Positions 38,211-46,390 of a DNA stretch of 64,000 nucleotides are shown here, one piece after another. Origin of the DNA: Myxococcaceae bacterium JPH2. GTDB taxonomy: Bacteria > Myxococcota > Myxococcia > Myxococcales > Myxococcaceae. The stretch is from positions 98,567 to 162,566 of the forward strand of contig JAEMGR010000017.1 in assembly GCA_016458225.1 (NCBI GenBank), read 5' to 3'. Both the position numbers and the translations under genes were made by a program. Numbering within the stretch: position 1 is the stretch's first letter; every line of letters begins with the position of its first letter. The notes beneath the pieces are model-generated. The model worked only from the letters and a program-made list of their open reading frames with translations. It was not told the origin of the DNA and searched no databases.

Positions 38211-39581
38211 CTACGAGAGCGGCGGCGGCCGGGCGCTGACCTCGATCATCCCGATGTTGCCGTCGATGAACTCGGCCAGCTCCTCGGGGGTGACCTCGAT
38301 GGGGCCTCGGGGGCAGAGCGGATCATTCACCACGTAGTTGCCCTCGGGCGTCTTGCCCGCGATGGACACCCAGTGGTTCCCGAAGTTGTGGTCCATCAGG
38401 TAGTTGTCCGCGGCGCTGGCGGTGGGGCCCCAGGCCTGATGGTCGGCGTCATAGCCGAAGGGGTTTCCACCCAGGATGACGGGGTGTCCCCGCGCGAGCG
38501 CCGCGTCCACCGTCTCCGCGGAGACATGTGTCTTGCGCACGATGGTGGCGTCCGCGCCGGCCTTGTCGAGGCCCTTGGCCAGCTGATCCACCGTCATGGT
38601 GACGGACTCGTTGGACGGGCCGAGGATGCTGTCGCGCACGCTGTCGATGGTGACGCCCGCGTGGGCCGCGTCGGGGTGCTCCATGGCCCCCACCGCCGTG
38701 GCCGCCATGATGATGGACGTGGGGCCGCAGTCGTTGCCGCCGTAGTACTTGCTGCCGTCGTTGAACTCGGTGGCGCCTGTCTTGCCCCACTGCGCGACGT
38801 GGAAGGCCCGGGCCTCGTCGACGGAGCTGACGGTGCTGGGCGGGATGGGCGCAACCAGGTCCTTGCCGGACAGGTCCTGCACGCGCACCTCACCGCCGGG
38901 CATGCGCGTGATGGAGCCCTTCTCGAACTGCTGGACCCTCGCGCCGTTGGGGCCCGCCTCCAGGGGGCTCATGGGGCGGCCCAACTGCGCGCCATAGGCC
39001 TTCACGAGGAGATCCACCGTGGAGTCCGGCTTGGGATGCTGCGGGGCCTGCATGGCCGCGAGGGTGGCCGGACCAATGAACCCCGGCTTCTTCCCGTCCA
39101 CGGCGGTGGCCACGTCCTGCTTGGGGCCGATTCCCTCGGCGGCCTGGAAGTTCGCGAGCGCCTTCTGCGTGCGCGGCCCGAACGTCCCGTAGGCCGTGTC
39201 CGTCATGTCCAGGTAGCCGGCGCGCACCAGGAACTCTTGCAGACGCGTCACCGGACCTCCCTTCTGCTTGTCCACCTGACCGGCCTGGAGGTCGGCCACG
39301 CCCGAGGCGTCCACCAGCGGGGTGACGCCGCCGCGCGGTTCGCGCTGGGCGAACGGGCCCTTCGTCGCGACGTCGATGAACTTCGCCACGCCTTCGAGCC
39401 GATGCATCGCGTCGCTGTTCACCACGCGCTCGAAGAGGTCCTGCGGCGTCGGCGGCGGGGGCTTGGGCTGCGGACCGTACTGGGTGCCCGGGGGCACCTT
39501 CGCCGGTGGACTCTGCGCACTCCCCAGGTTCTTCAGTGCCTGCGACAGCCTCGTGAACGGATTGTCACGGATCGACGGCAT
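38211..39581 (-). CDS. C39-like cysteine peptidase with PG-binding and LGFP-like regions
   Basis: The product is 456 residues. After a Pro-rich start comes a peptidoglycan-binding domain (~105-180: VTRLQEFLVRAGYLDM, YGTFGPRTQKALANFQ). An LGFP-like segment follows (YGAQLGRPMSPLEAGPNGAR). The C39-like papain fold (~260-445) has the catalytic Cys in YGGNDCGPTSIIMAATAVG and His and Asp in GNHWVSIAGKTPEGNYVVND. No signal peptide or membrane span is present, so the route out of the cell is unclear. It is a probable peptidase or amidase acting on cell walls or peptides. A hairpin follows the stop, and the nuclease gene lies downstream on the same strand. Confidence 0.82.
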   Translation of the reverse strand: MPSIRDNPFTRLSQALKNLGSAQSPPAKVPPGTQYGPQPKPPPPTPQDLFERVVNSDAMHRLEGVAKFIDVATKGPFAQREPRGGVTPLVDASGVADLQAGQVDKQKGGPVTRLQEFLVRAGYLDMTDTAYGTFGPRTQKALANFQAAEGIGPKQDVATAVDGKKPGFIGPATLAAMQAPQHPKPDSTVDLLVKAYGAQLGRPMSPLEAGPNGARVQQFEKGSITRMPGGEVRVQDLSGKDLVAPIPPSTVSSVDEARAFHVAQWGKTGATEFNDGSKYYGGNDCGPTSIIMAATAVGAMEHPDAAHAGVTIDSVRDSILGPSNESVTMTVDQLAKGLDKAGADATIVRKTHVSAETVDAALARGHPVILGGNPFGYDADHQAWGPTASAADNYLMDHNFGNHWVSIAGKTPEGNYVVNDPLCPRGPIEVTPEELAEFIDGNIGMIEVSARPPPLS

Positions 39582-39608
39582 GCCTTCCCCCCCTCGGATG
39601 CGAGTCTT

Positions 39609-40271
39609 CTAAAGACGACTTTCGGACGTTTCCTTGAGCGCCGGCGGCGTCAGCGCGGACAGCTCGCCGCGAGCGTCGACGTCCGAGACCGGCACCTGGG
39701 CTTCCAGGTCCTCGCGCAGCGCGCGGGCCTGCGCCCACTGTCCCGCGGCCAGCTCGGCGCGCAGCAGCGCGAGCCCGGCCCGGAGCGTGCGGGGCGCATA
39801 GGGCGGCGCGCCATCCGCCACGCGAAGCCCTTCGTACAGTCGGGCGAGGTGCAGCCGGCCGGCCTCATCGAGCGGCTCGGTGTTCGCCCGCCGCACCAGC
39901 TCCACCGCGGCCTCGTCATCGACGCGCAGCCTTCCCGTGGCGGTCGGCGTGAGCGTCAGCTCCCACGCCTGGGCCGTGAGTTCCACGCGCTCGGGAGTAC
40001 AGCGCACCTGGAGGCCCGCGTCCTCGAAGGTCCAGGCTCCGACGTGCGCGCGCGTGAGCGACTCACAGGTGGACGCGTCGCAGGTGTCGATCTGCTCCAG
40101 CCACACGCGGCCTCCCGGGGCGAGGGCGCAGGGCAGGGCGTCCGCATCCCTCAGGCGGGCCTCCGCCTCGTCGGGGCCCTCGGGTGGGGCGGATGAAGGC
40201 GCGGCGACCGCGGGGGTCGCGGCCAGCCAGCCGCACGTGAGGGTGAAAAGCAGACGGTGTGTCGTCTTCAT
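39609..40271 (-). CDS. Exported hypothetical protein
   Basis: The protein is 220 residues and starts at ATG 40271, giving the signal peptide MKTTHRLLFTLTCGWLAATP with an AVAA cleavage region. The mature part has three or four Cys residues in a cluster (CDASTCESL and flanking), a beta-rich middle (VELTAQAWELTLTPTATGRL) and a C-terminal helical stretch (TLRAGLALLRAELAAGQWAQ) with TPR-like spacing. I do not recognise the family. It sits between the C39-like peptidase (27 bp downstream) and the M6 protease on the same strand. Expected location is the periplasm or cell surface. Confidence 0.6.
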   Translation of the reverse strand: MKTTHRLLFTLTCGWLAATPAVAAPSSAPPEGPDEAEARLRDADALPCALAPGGRVWLEQIDTCDASTCESLTRAHVGAWTFEDAGLQVRCTPERVELTAQAWELTLTPTATGRLRVDDEAAVELVRRANTEPLDEAGRLHLARLYEGLRVADGAPPYAPRTLRAGLALLRAELAAGQWAQARALREDLEAQVPVSDVDARGELSALTPPALKETSESRL

Positions 40272-40330
40272 GGCCACGGCTCCCGGGCGCGCACCATGAC
40301 GGGCGCTCCCGGAAGCCGAGGATTGCAACG

Positions 40331-40364
40331 GCCGGGCCCGCGTCGAGGATGACGCGGCCCCGGC
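40331..40364 (-). terminator. Terminator-like hairpin after M6 protease gene
   Basis: GCCGGGCCCGCGTC (40331-40344) and GACGCGGCCCCGGC (40351-40364) form a 14-bp stem with one mismatch and a 6-nt loop, 17 nt past the stop of the M6 protease gene on the minus strand. There is no U tract, but the stem is long and well placed. Confidence 0.6.
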
Positions 40365-40380
40365 TCTTCACCGCGGCGGA

Positions 40381-42735
40381 CTACTGCAGCTCGGAGGCCG
40401 AGTAGACGCGGACCTTCATCAGGTCAGCGGCCGGCTTCTCCTTGACCACCTCGATGACGGTGCCGGTGTGGGGCACCTTGACTCCGGCGTACGGCTGCTC
40501 GGGGTACCAGAAGGTGTTCAGGTCGTTGAAGATGGGCTCGGCGGGCATCGACGGGTAGTTCTCGCGCGGCTGGCCATTGGGCTTGATGGACAGGCCCAGG
40601 CTGGGCTGCACGCCGAACGTCGCGTCGTGGATCTGCACGCGGCCGGACCAGTAGCGGCCATCGGCGCGGCGCAGCGGGACGGGGCGCGAGTCGACGGGCA
40701 AGAGGCGGCCCTCGCCCGGGTGGTCATACACCTTGTTGTCCGACATGGACGTGTCCCAGTACGTGATGAGCAGGCCCTCGTTGTACGCGTAGCGCTCGGC
40801 CCACTTGGGCAGGCCGTCCGCGGAGAAGCCGTAGTTGTACGGGCCGGTCTGCAGCGTCTTGTCGTAGCCGAGGTAGCTCCGGTACTCGGCCAGGTAGTAG
40901 TTCTCGTAGTAGGTGTTCTGGCCGTCCGTGAGGCGGAACGTCGCCTGGTCCCACGCGTCCGCGCCGCTCTCCGCGCCGTCCGCGAAGAGGATCTTCTTGT
41001 CGGTGCTCACGCGCACCTCGTCGAAGAGGAAGCCCGTGCCGAACGAGGCGGGGTCCGTCTTGTAGCGCAGCTTGACGGTGACGCTGTGGCCCGCGTAGGC
41101 GCTGAGGTCGAAGCTCAGCGGCACCCAGCCGTTGGACGCGCCGGTGATGCCGTTGCCCAGGTTGTTGCCGTTGGGGTCGGTCTGCGTGCTCACCGACGAG
41201 GGCAGGTTGACGAAGTCGCCGTCATCCACCGCCAACGCGATGTAGCCGTAGTCCCAGTCCGGCTCCGTGTCGAACCAGGTCTGGAGCGACAGCGTCGCGG
41301 CCTGCTTCTTGGGCAGCTTGACGGTCTTCACCAGCACGACGTCCAGGTTGTTGCCCTGGCCGCCCTGCCACGCGTACGCGCCCGCGGCGGGAGCGGTGAC
41401 GGGCTCGGGACGGGGCTTGAGCGGCAGGTGCACCAGCAGGCCCTGCGCCGCGCGCGAGTTCCACTCCGCGGGGCCCAGCGTGTGGTGCGAGCGCTTGCCC
41501 GCGAACGCCTCGTCGTAGTTCAGCCAGCCCAGCTGCAGCTTGTCCCAGGCGAAGAAGTCACCCGGGCGCGAGCCGATGTCGGTGGTGCCGTCGTTCAGGT
41601 ACGAGCCGCTGGACATGATGCTCCAGAAGCCGGTGCCGTTGTCCGCCAGGTTCGTCGTGTCGTACTGGTCCGGCAGACCCAGGTCGTGGCCGTACTCGTG
41701 CGCGAACACGCCCAGGCCGCCGTTCTCCGGCTGCATGGTGTAGTCGCCCACCCAGAAGTTCACGTTCGGCGCGAAGCGCGTGCCGCCGTTGGGGTTGTTC
41801 GCAGGGCCGGGGCCGTCCGCGCTGGTGCGGTTGGAGTAGGCGAACCAGCGGTGGCTCCACACGGCGTTGGCACCTTGCGCGCCGCCGCCGACTTCCTCGC
41901 CCATGCCGGCGTGGACGATCTGGAAGTGGTCGATGTAGCCGTCCGGCTCGTTGAAGTCGCCGTCGCCGTCGTAGTCGTACCGGTCCCACGTGTCGAAGGT
42001 GGCCAGGTACGCGGAGATCTCCTCGGGCGTCTTGCCCGCGGCGATCTGGTTCTGCGTCCAGACGTGGATGGCGTCCGAGATGAGGGGCCACACGCCGCTG
42101 GAGCAGTTGCTGCCGCCGCACAGGTCATGGCCGTAGCGGGCCTCGTTGTACGGGACCTTCACCCAGTCCGTCACGACGCCGTTGATGGTGTAGCGACCCG
42201 AGGACGCCGCCTTGTAGTAGTTGGCCACCGAGTCGTAGCCGGGCGCATTCGAGAAGTAGAGGTTCTCGAAGTGCTCGCGGCTGTAGTCCGCCTGCCAGAT
42301 GGTGGTGTTGTCCTTGGCGCGGTCCGGCGAGGCAATCTGGTTGTGCAGCGGTCCGGGCAGGTCGCCACCGGGGTTGGTGGTGGGGTTGCCGTAGACGGGG
42401 TGCACCTGGTTGCCGAACTCCACGAGGATGACGAACACCTTGTCCTCGCGCTCCAGCCCCAGCTCCACGTACTGGCCCTTGCCCAGCTTGTGGACCTTGC
42501 CATTGCCAAGGCCCTGGCCGCGCAACCGCTCACGCAGCGCCCGCTGCCGCATGGCCTTCTGCCGCTCACCCTGGGGGTGGGGCATGTCATCCGACACTTC
42601 AGGGGAGGCGCGCCGAAGCTGCGTCTGGGCCTCGGCTTCCATCTCCGGCTTCTCGTACCAGGGCTGCTCGGCCAGCGCCGCCGGCGCCGCCAGCGTCATC
42701 AGGCTCCATGCGAGCCACGGATTGGGCTTCCTCAT
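40381..42735 (-). CDS. Secreted M6-family metalloprotease (immune inhibitor A type)
   Basis: The protein is 784 residues. The signal peptide (PWLAWSLMTLAAPAALAEQ) is followed by a propeptide with a charged Gln/Arg region. The M6 catalytic domain has the zinc motif HEYGHDLGLPDQYD (residues 346-359, HExxHxxGxxD) and an upstream DYDGDGDFNEPDGYID calcium-type loop. A beta-rich C-terminal part follows, with GYIALAVDDGDF and VTVKLRYKTD. Immune inhibitor A proteins degrade host defence proteins. In a predatory soil bacterium a digestive role is more likely. The start at 42735 follows AGAGGAG, and the longer frame to 42840 looks non-coding. It is divergent from ppc across a spacer with an inverted repeat. 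Confidence 0.92.
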   Translation of the reverse strand: MRKPNPWLAWSLMTLAAPAALAEQPWYEKPEMEAEAQTQLRRASPEVSDDMPHPQGERQKAMRQRALRERLRGQGLGNGKVHKLGKGQYVELGLEREDKVFVILVEFGNQVHPVYGNPTTNPGGDLPGPLHNQIASPDRAKDNTTIWQADYSREHFENLYFSNAPGYDSVANYYKAASSGRYTINGVVTDWVKVPYNEARYGHDLCGGSNCSSGVWPLISDAIHVWTQNQIAAGKTPEEISAYLATFDTWDRYDYDGDGDFNEPDGYIDHFQIVHAGMGEEVGGGAQGANAVWSHRWFAYSNRTSADGPGPANNPNGGTRFAPNVNFWVGDYTMQPENGGLGVFAHEYGHDLGLPDQYDTTNLADNGTGFWSIMSSGSYLNDGTTDIGSRPGDFFAWDKLQLGWLNYDEAFAGKRSHHTLGPAEWNSRAAQGLLVHLPLKPRPEPVTAPAAGAYAWQGGQGNNLDVVLVKTVKLPKKQAATLSLQTWFDTEPDWDYGYIALAVDDGDFVNLPSSVSTQTDPNGNNLGNGITGASNGWVPLSFDLSAYAGHSVTVKLRYKTDPASFGTGFLFDEVRVSTDKKILFADGAESGADAWDQATFRLTDGQNTYYENYYLAEYRSYLGYDKTLQTGPYNYGFSADGLPKWAERYAYNEGLLITYWDTSMSDNKVYDHPGEGRLLPVDSRPVPLRRADGRYWSGRVQIHDATFGVQPSLGLSIKPNGQPRENYPSMPAEPIFNDLNTFWYPEQPYAGVKVPHTGTVIEVVKEKPAADLMKVRVYSASELQ

Positions 42736-42983
42736 TGCTGCTCCTCTTTCGGTGGGTGGGAAGGCGACCTCATGTCCATGTCCGTCCGGGGGGTAATCCG
42801 TGTTTCTAATTCGAAACATGAGGTGTTGGAAATACGACATAGGTGAAACAGTGCCGTATTAGCAGTCAGGTCCGACATGACCTCGATGTGCGAAATGTCG
42901 GATGGGGTGCTTCGTCGAGCGGTGGGCGGTGCGGGTGTTTTGGGACACGGGCGACAGGGCGAGGGGGTACGGTGCCTGGCGGT
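42736..42983. promoter_or_regulatory. 248-bp divergent control region, M6 protease / ppc
   Basis: This is one of the most A+T-rich stretches in the window (about 42795-42870) and should carry both promoters. It also holds a 30-bp imperfect inverted repeat (42831-42860). I could not place -35/-10 boxes with proper spacing in either direction. Confidence 0.45.
42831..42860. promoter_or_regulatory. Inverted repeat, candidate operator
   Basis: AATACGACA (42831-42839) and TGCCGTATT (42852-42860) are inverted arms matching at 8 of 9 positions with a 12-bp spacer, a size typical of a dimeric regulator site. It is 96 bp before the protease start and 124 bp before the ppc start. Confidence 0.4.
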
Positions 42984-45653
42984 ATGGCGCGCATTCGACC
43001 CGTGGATCCCCCGTTGCGGCGTGATGTCCGGCTGTTGGGCCGGCTGTTGGGTGAAGTGCTGGTGGAGCAGGAGGGGCCGGCGCTCTTCGAGTTGGAGGAG
43101 CGGGTGCGGCACCTGGCCATCCAGCGGCGGCGCGGGCCGATGGAGGGGCGGCGGGCGGCGGCGGCCGAGCTGGCCCAGGTGCTCCAGCGGCTGCCGCTGT
43201 CCCAGGCCGAGCCGGTGCTGCGAGCCTTCGCGGTGTACTTCCAGCTCGTCAACCTGGCCGAGCAGCATCACCGGATCCGCCGGGCGCGGGCCCACGCGAG
43301 CGAGGGCGTGACGCGTCCGCAGCGGGGCTCGCTGGAGGCGACGATGCGCGAGCTGAAGCGCGCGGGCGTGCCGCCGGAGCGGGTGCGCGAGGCGCTGGAG
43401 GCGATGCGCGTGACGCTGACGCTGACCGCGCACCCGACGCAGGCCGTGCGCCGCACGCTGCTGGAGAAGCTGTACCGGCTGGCGCAGCTATTGGAAGCGC
43501 GGGACCGCTGCCGCCTCACGCCGCGCGAGCGCGCGGAGAACCGGGCCGCCATGCGCGAGGAGATCACCGCGCTCTGGCAGACGGATGAGCTGCGGCGGGA
43601 GCGGCCCACGGTGGGCGACGAGGTGAAGAACGTCCTCTGGTACGTGGAGGAGATGCTCGCGGACGAGGTGGGCGCGGTGCCCGAGTCGCTCGGGTGGGCC
43701 TTCGAGCGCGCCTATGGCGAGCCGCTGGGGCCCGTGGCCACGCCGGTGCGGGTGCACTCGTGGGTGGGCGGGGACATGGATGGCAACCCGCTGGTGACGC
43801 CCGAGGTGTTCGCGGACACGCTGCGCGCGCACCACGCCCGGGGCCTTCGGCTGCTCTTGCGCGAGGTGGCGCGGCTGGGCGGCATGCTGTCGCAGTCCGT
43901 GCGGCACGTGCACCCGGGCGAGGCGCTGGAGCGCTCCCTGGCGGACGACGCGCGCGAGCTGCCCGAGGTAGCGAAGCTCCAGGGCGCGCGCACCGAGGGC
44001 GAGCCATGGCGGCGCAAGCTGCGCTTCATGGAGGAGCGGCTCCTGCGGGGGCTGCGCTTCGTCGAGGCGCGGCGGCAGGGCCTGGACGCGCGGCTGCCGG
44101 AGGCGGCGTACCACTCGCCCGAGGCCTTGATGGCGGACCTGGGCGTGCTGGAGCGCTCCCTGGCCGAAGCCCGAGGTGCCCAGGCGGGGCTGCGCGAGGT
44201 GCGGCGCATGCACGAGCGCGTGCGAGCCCTGGGGCAGGGGCTGGCCGAGCTGGAGATCCGCGCCCCCGCCGAGGACGCGGTGAGCGCCACGCGGGCCGCC
44301 GAGGGAGGTCCGCCCGCGAGCGAGGGCGGCGCGCGATTGATGGCGGTGCTGGAGCGCCTGAAGGAAGCGCAGGCGGTGGGGAGCGAGGCGGTGTGCCGCA
44401 CGCTCATCCTCAGCATGGCCAGCACCGCGGAGGACGTGCTGGCGGCGCTCGCGTGCGCGAAGCGCGCGGGCCTCTGGGACGACGCGCGCGGGTGCGCCAC
44501 GGTGGACGTGGTGCCGCTGTTCGAGCAGTTGGGGGCGCTGGACGCGGGGCCGGAGGTCCTGCGCGCGCTCTTCGCCAACCCGGTGTACCGCCAGCACCTG
44601 CGCGCCCGGGGCGTGCAGGAGGTGATGGTGGGCTACAGCGACTCGGGCAAGGAGGTGGGGCTCCTGGCGGCGAGCGCGGCGCTGTACCGGGCGCAGGTGG
44701 CGCTGACCGAGGTGGCGCGCGCGCACGGCGTCACGCTGCGGCTGTTCCACGGCCGAGGCGAGACGGTGGCGCGCGGCGGGGGCCCGGCGCAGACGGCCAT
44801 CCTCGCGCTGCCGCCCGGCACGGTGGCGGGCGCGTACAAGGCCACGGAGCAGGGCGAGGCCATGGACCACAAGTACGCGCGGCCGGAGCTGGCGCGGCGC
44901 ACGCTGGAGTTGGTGCTGGGCGGCGTGCTGCTGCACACGCTCGATGCGCAGCCCCGGCCCCCGCCCGACGAGGAGGCCACCTACCGCAAGGCGTTCGACC
45001 AGTTGGCCGAGGACGGGCGGCGCGCGTACCGGGCGCTGGTCTGGGACGAGCCGCGCTTCGTGCCGTTCTTCATGGCGGCCACGCCCGTGGAGGAGATCGC
45101 CGCGCTGCCCATCGGTTCGCGCCCGAGCAAGCGCAAGGCGGGAGGACTGGAGACGCTGCGCGCGATCCCCTGGAGCTTCGCGTGGACGCAGTCGCGCGCC
45201 ATCCTCCCGGGCTGGTACGGCGTGGGCACGGCGCTCGAGGCCATGGCGGCGCGGCCTGGCGGCGCGGCCCTGTCCCAGCGCATGTATCGGGAGTGGCCCT
45301 TCTTCCGATCCGTCATCGACAACGTCACCATGGTGCTGGCCAAGGCGGACATGGCCATCGCGTCGCGCTACGCGGCGCTGGCTCCCCCGGAGACGCGCCT
45401 GCTGTGGCGCACCATCCGCGCCGAGTACATGCGCACCCGGCGGCAGGTGAAGCGGCTGACCGGCGAGGCGCGGCTGCTCGACAACATGCCGCAGCTCCAG
45501 CGCAGCATTTCGTTGCGAAATCCCTACGTGGACCCCATGTCCTTCCTCCAAGTGGAGCTGCTGCGGCGCAAGCGTGAGGGGAGCGGGGAGGTCGATCGCC
45601 CGCTGCTGCTGACCCTCAACGGCATCGCCGCGGGCATGCGGAACACGGGCTAG
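42984..45653 (+). CDS. ppc: Phosphoenolpyruvate carboxylase
   Basis: PEPC makes oxaloacetate from PEP and bicarbonate to refill the citric acid cycle. The 889-residue protein from ATG 42984 has the first active-site motif LTLTAHPTQAVRRTLLEKL (catalytic His; Gln where Glu is common), WVGGDMDGNPLVTPEV, the second motif EVMVGYSDSGKEVGLLA, FHGRGETVARGGGP and the C-terminal RNTG. In FHGRGETVARGG two glycines of the usual GRGGxxGRGG loop are Glu and Ala. All catalytic Arg and His that I can identify are kept. Upstream in-frame codons to 42843 look non-coding. The gene is probably regulated from the spacer it shares with the M6 protease gene. Confidence 0.93.
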   Translation: MARIRPVDPPLRRDVRLLGRLLGEVLVEQEGPALFELEERVRHLAIQRRRGPMEGRRAAAAELAQVLQRLPLSQAEPVLRAFAVYFQLVNLAEQHHRIRRARAHASEGVTRPQRGSLEATMRELKRAGVPPERVREALEAMRVTLTLTAHPTQAVRRTLLEKLYRLAQLLEARDRCRLTPRERAENRAAMREEITALWQTDELRRERPTVGDEVKNVLWYVEEMLADEVGAVPESLGWAFERAYGEPLGPVATPVRVHSWVGGDMDGNPLVTPEVFADTLRAHHARGLRLLLREVARLGGMLSQSVRHVHPGEALERSLADDARELPEVAKLQGARTEGEPWRRKLRFMEERLLRGLRFVEARRQGLDARLPEAAYHSPEALMADLGVLERSLAEARGAQAGLREVRRMHERVRALGQGLAELEIRAPAEDAVSATRAAEGGPPASEGGARLMAVLERLKEAQAVGSEAVCRTLILSMASTAEDVLAALACAKRAGLWDDARGCATVDVVPLFEQLGALDAGPEVLRALFANPVYRQHLRARGVQEVMVGYSDSGKEVGLLAASAALYRAQVALTEVARAHGVTLRLFHGRGETVARGGGPAQTAILALPPGTVAGAYKATEQGEAMDHKYARPELARRTLELVLGGVLLHTLDAQPRPPPDEEATYRKAFDQLAEDGRRAYRALVWDEPRFVPFFMAATPVEEIAALPIGSRPSKRKAGGLETLRAIPWSFAWTQSRAILPGWYGVGTALEAMAARPGGAALSQRMYREWPFFRSVIDNVTMVLAKADMAIASRYAALAPPETRLLWRTIRAEYMRTRRQVKRLTGEARLLDNMPQLQRSISLRNPYVDPMSFLQVELLRRKREGSGEVDRPLLLTLNGIAAGMRNTG

Positions 45654-45676
45654 GGCTCGAGAAGGTGGACGACGGG

Positions 45677-46387
45677 ATGGCGTCAGGGACGTTCACGGTG
45701 GTGGAGCTGAACGCGAAGCACGGCTTCGCGCTGCTGCGGCCGGAGGAGGGCGGGGAGGCGGTGCCCACCTCGCTGTATCCGGACTCGGAGGCGGGCGGTC
45801 CCTCGGTGCATCAGCTGCGCGTGGGGGACCGGGTGAAGGGCCTGCGCCGCGGGCGGACCGTCTCCGAGGTGACGTGGGTGCAGAAGGCGCCGCCGCCCTA
45901 CGCGGAGGTGGAGCGGATGGGCGAGCTGCTCGCGCTGCTGGAGCGCTGGGAGCTGCACCTGCCCTTCGAGGCCGTGGCGCTCGCCGAGCACCACTGGCGC
46001 GACAGCCGCGAGCACCCGCTGGAGGACGCGCTGCTGGCGCAGCTTCCGACCTTCCTCGACCGGGGCGGCACGCATCCCTACGAGGACGCGGGGCTGCTGG
46101 AGCGTCTGGTGGGGGCGACGCGCCGGTACCTGCCGGAGCTGGCGGTGCATCCGGTGGCGGGGAAGGCCGCGTTCCGAGTGGAGCCGGGCGCGGTCGAGGT
46201 CGAGGCGCCTCGGGCTTCCGGGGAGGCACCGGGCCCCACCTTCGCGCCGCTGCTCGCCGAGGTGAACGCGCGGCTGGCGGCGCACGGTGCGCCCGTGCGC
46301 TGGTTGGCCGTGGGCACGGACTGGGTGCTGGCTCCGCCCGCGCTGGTCGAGGTGCTCGGGCGGTTCGGCGTGCTCGGCGCGCGCTGA
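45677..46387 (+). CDS. Hypothetical protein with cold-shock-like N-terminal segment
   Basis: The product is 236 residues from ATG 45677; a GTG at 45665 would add four. The first ~70 residues (GTFTVVELNAKHGFALLRPE, then LRVGDRVKGLRRGRTVSEVT) look like a small OB or cold-shock beta-barrel, with KHGFALL in place of the GFGFI core. The rest is helical (LLALLERWELHLPFEAVALA) and ends in two Ala/Leu-rich helices. I do not recognise the family. It starts 23 nt after the ppc stop on the same strand, so it is probably co-transcribed, but nothing in it suggests a carboxylase regulator. It converges with the GDSL gene 3 bp away. Confidence 0.6.
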   Translation: MASGTFTVVELNAKHGFALLRPEEGGEAVPTSLYPDSEAGGPSVHQLRVGDRVKGLRRGRTVSEVTWVQKAPPPYAEVERMGELLALLERWELHLPFEAVALAEHHWRDSREHPLEDALLAQLPTFLDRGGTHPYEDAGLLERLVGATRRYLPELAVHPVAGKAAFRVEPGAVEVEAPRASGEAPGPTFAPLLAEVNARLAAHGAPVRWLAVGTDWVLAPPALVEVLGRFGVLGAR

Positions 46388-46390
46388 GGC

